This document shows positions 63,973 through 64,000 of a stretch of 64,000 nt of DNA, in pieces (within the stretch, counting starts at the first letter, position 1; each line of letters opens with the position of its first letter). The position numbers and the translations under genes were made by a program. Origin of the DNA: Chryseobacterium sp. MYb264 (GTDB lineage Bacteria > Bacteroidota > Bacteroidia > Flavobacteriales > Weeksellaceae); the NCBI RefSeq assembly GCF_035974275.1, contig NZ_CP142422.1, forward strand, positions 1,612,001-1,676,000. The letters run 5' to 3'. The notes under the pieces were generated by a model. It saw only the letters and a program-made list of their open reading frames with translations, was not told the DNA's origin and searched no databases.

Positions 63973-64000
63973 TATTTTATTTTCGAATTGCTCGTTATTT

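Overview
The window looks like a chromosomal accessory region of a Bacteroidota bacterium, most likely a Chryseobacterium-type flavobacterium (Weeksellaceae). It is AT-rich. Several promoters fit the Bacteroidota pattern of TTG about 17-21 nt upstream of TAnnTTTG. It also carries lipobox-plus-SAQ secreted proteins, LytTR two-component genes and a Bacteroidota-type VgrG with a DUF4280 PAAR-like protein. No rRNA, tRNA or CRISPR array was seen.

Region 1 (1-26.2 kb) is a redox and electrophile-metabolism island. It holds six AraC-type regulators, two of them membrane-anchored, interleaved with an old yellow enzyme, five SDR or epimerase genes, aldo/keto reductases, a medium-chain dehydrogenase and a WrbA-like flavodoxin. 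Two apparently identical 1,468-bp insertion sequences with 6-bp target duplications, one 915-bp IS5-type element and two fused gene remnants show active rearrangement. A family of structured intergenic repeats, each followed by a different hairpin terminator, separates the modules.

Region 2 (26.2-38.5 kb) starts with a 1.4-kb repeat-rich spacer and three small exported proteins. A type VI secretion cargo island follows: a frameshifted ADP-ribosyltransferase toxin, a truncated Pycsar-like nucleotidyl cyclase, a VgrG with a C-terminal metzincin-type metalloprotease, candidate immunity proteins, a PAAR-like DUF4280 protein and a degenerate IS3 element.

Region 3 (38.8-53.5 kb) carries a CxxCH lipoprotein, a bicovalent flavin oxidase and a LodA/LodB quinoprotein oxidase pair in which LodA is fused to an N-terminal catalase-like domain. 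After these come a DUF6624-like protein, an old yellow enzyme pseudogene, a CPBP protease, a serine hydrolase, a LytS/LytTR two-component pair and a cupin.

Region 4 (53.5-64 kb, minus strand, visibly more GC-rich) is the most exciting part. It is a compact RiPP operon with a YcaO cyclodehydratase, a SagB-type dehydrogenase, a PoyD-like radical SAM epimerase, a LanM-like dehydratase whose cyclase domain seems to lack its zinc ligands, a cytoplasmic subtilase, a methyltransferase and three unrecognised small proteins. Together they predict a peptide carrying azoles, dehydroamino acids, D-residues and possibly methylation. The operon start, and probably the E1-like partner and main precursor, lie beyond base 64000. 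I do not recognise this enzyme combination as a described system, but novelty could not be checked here.
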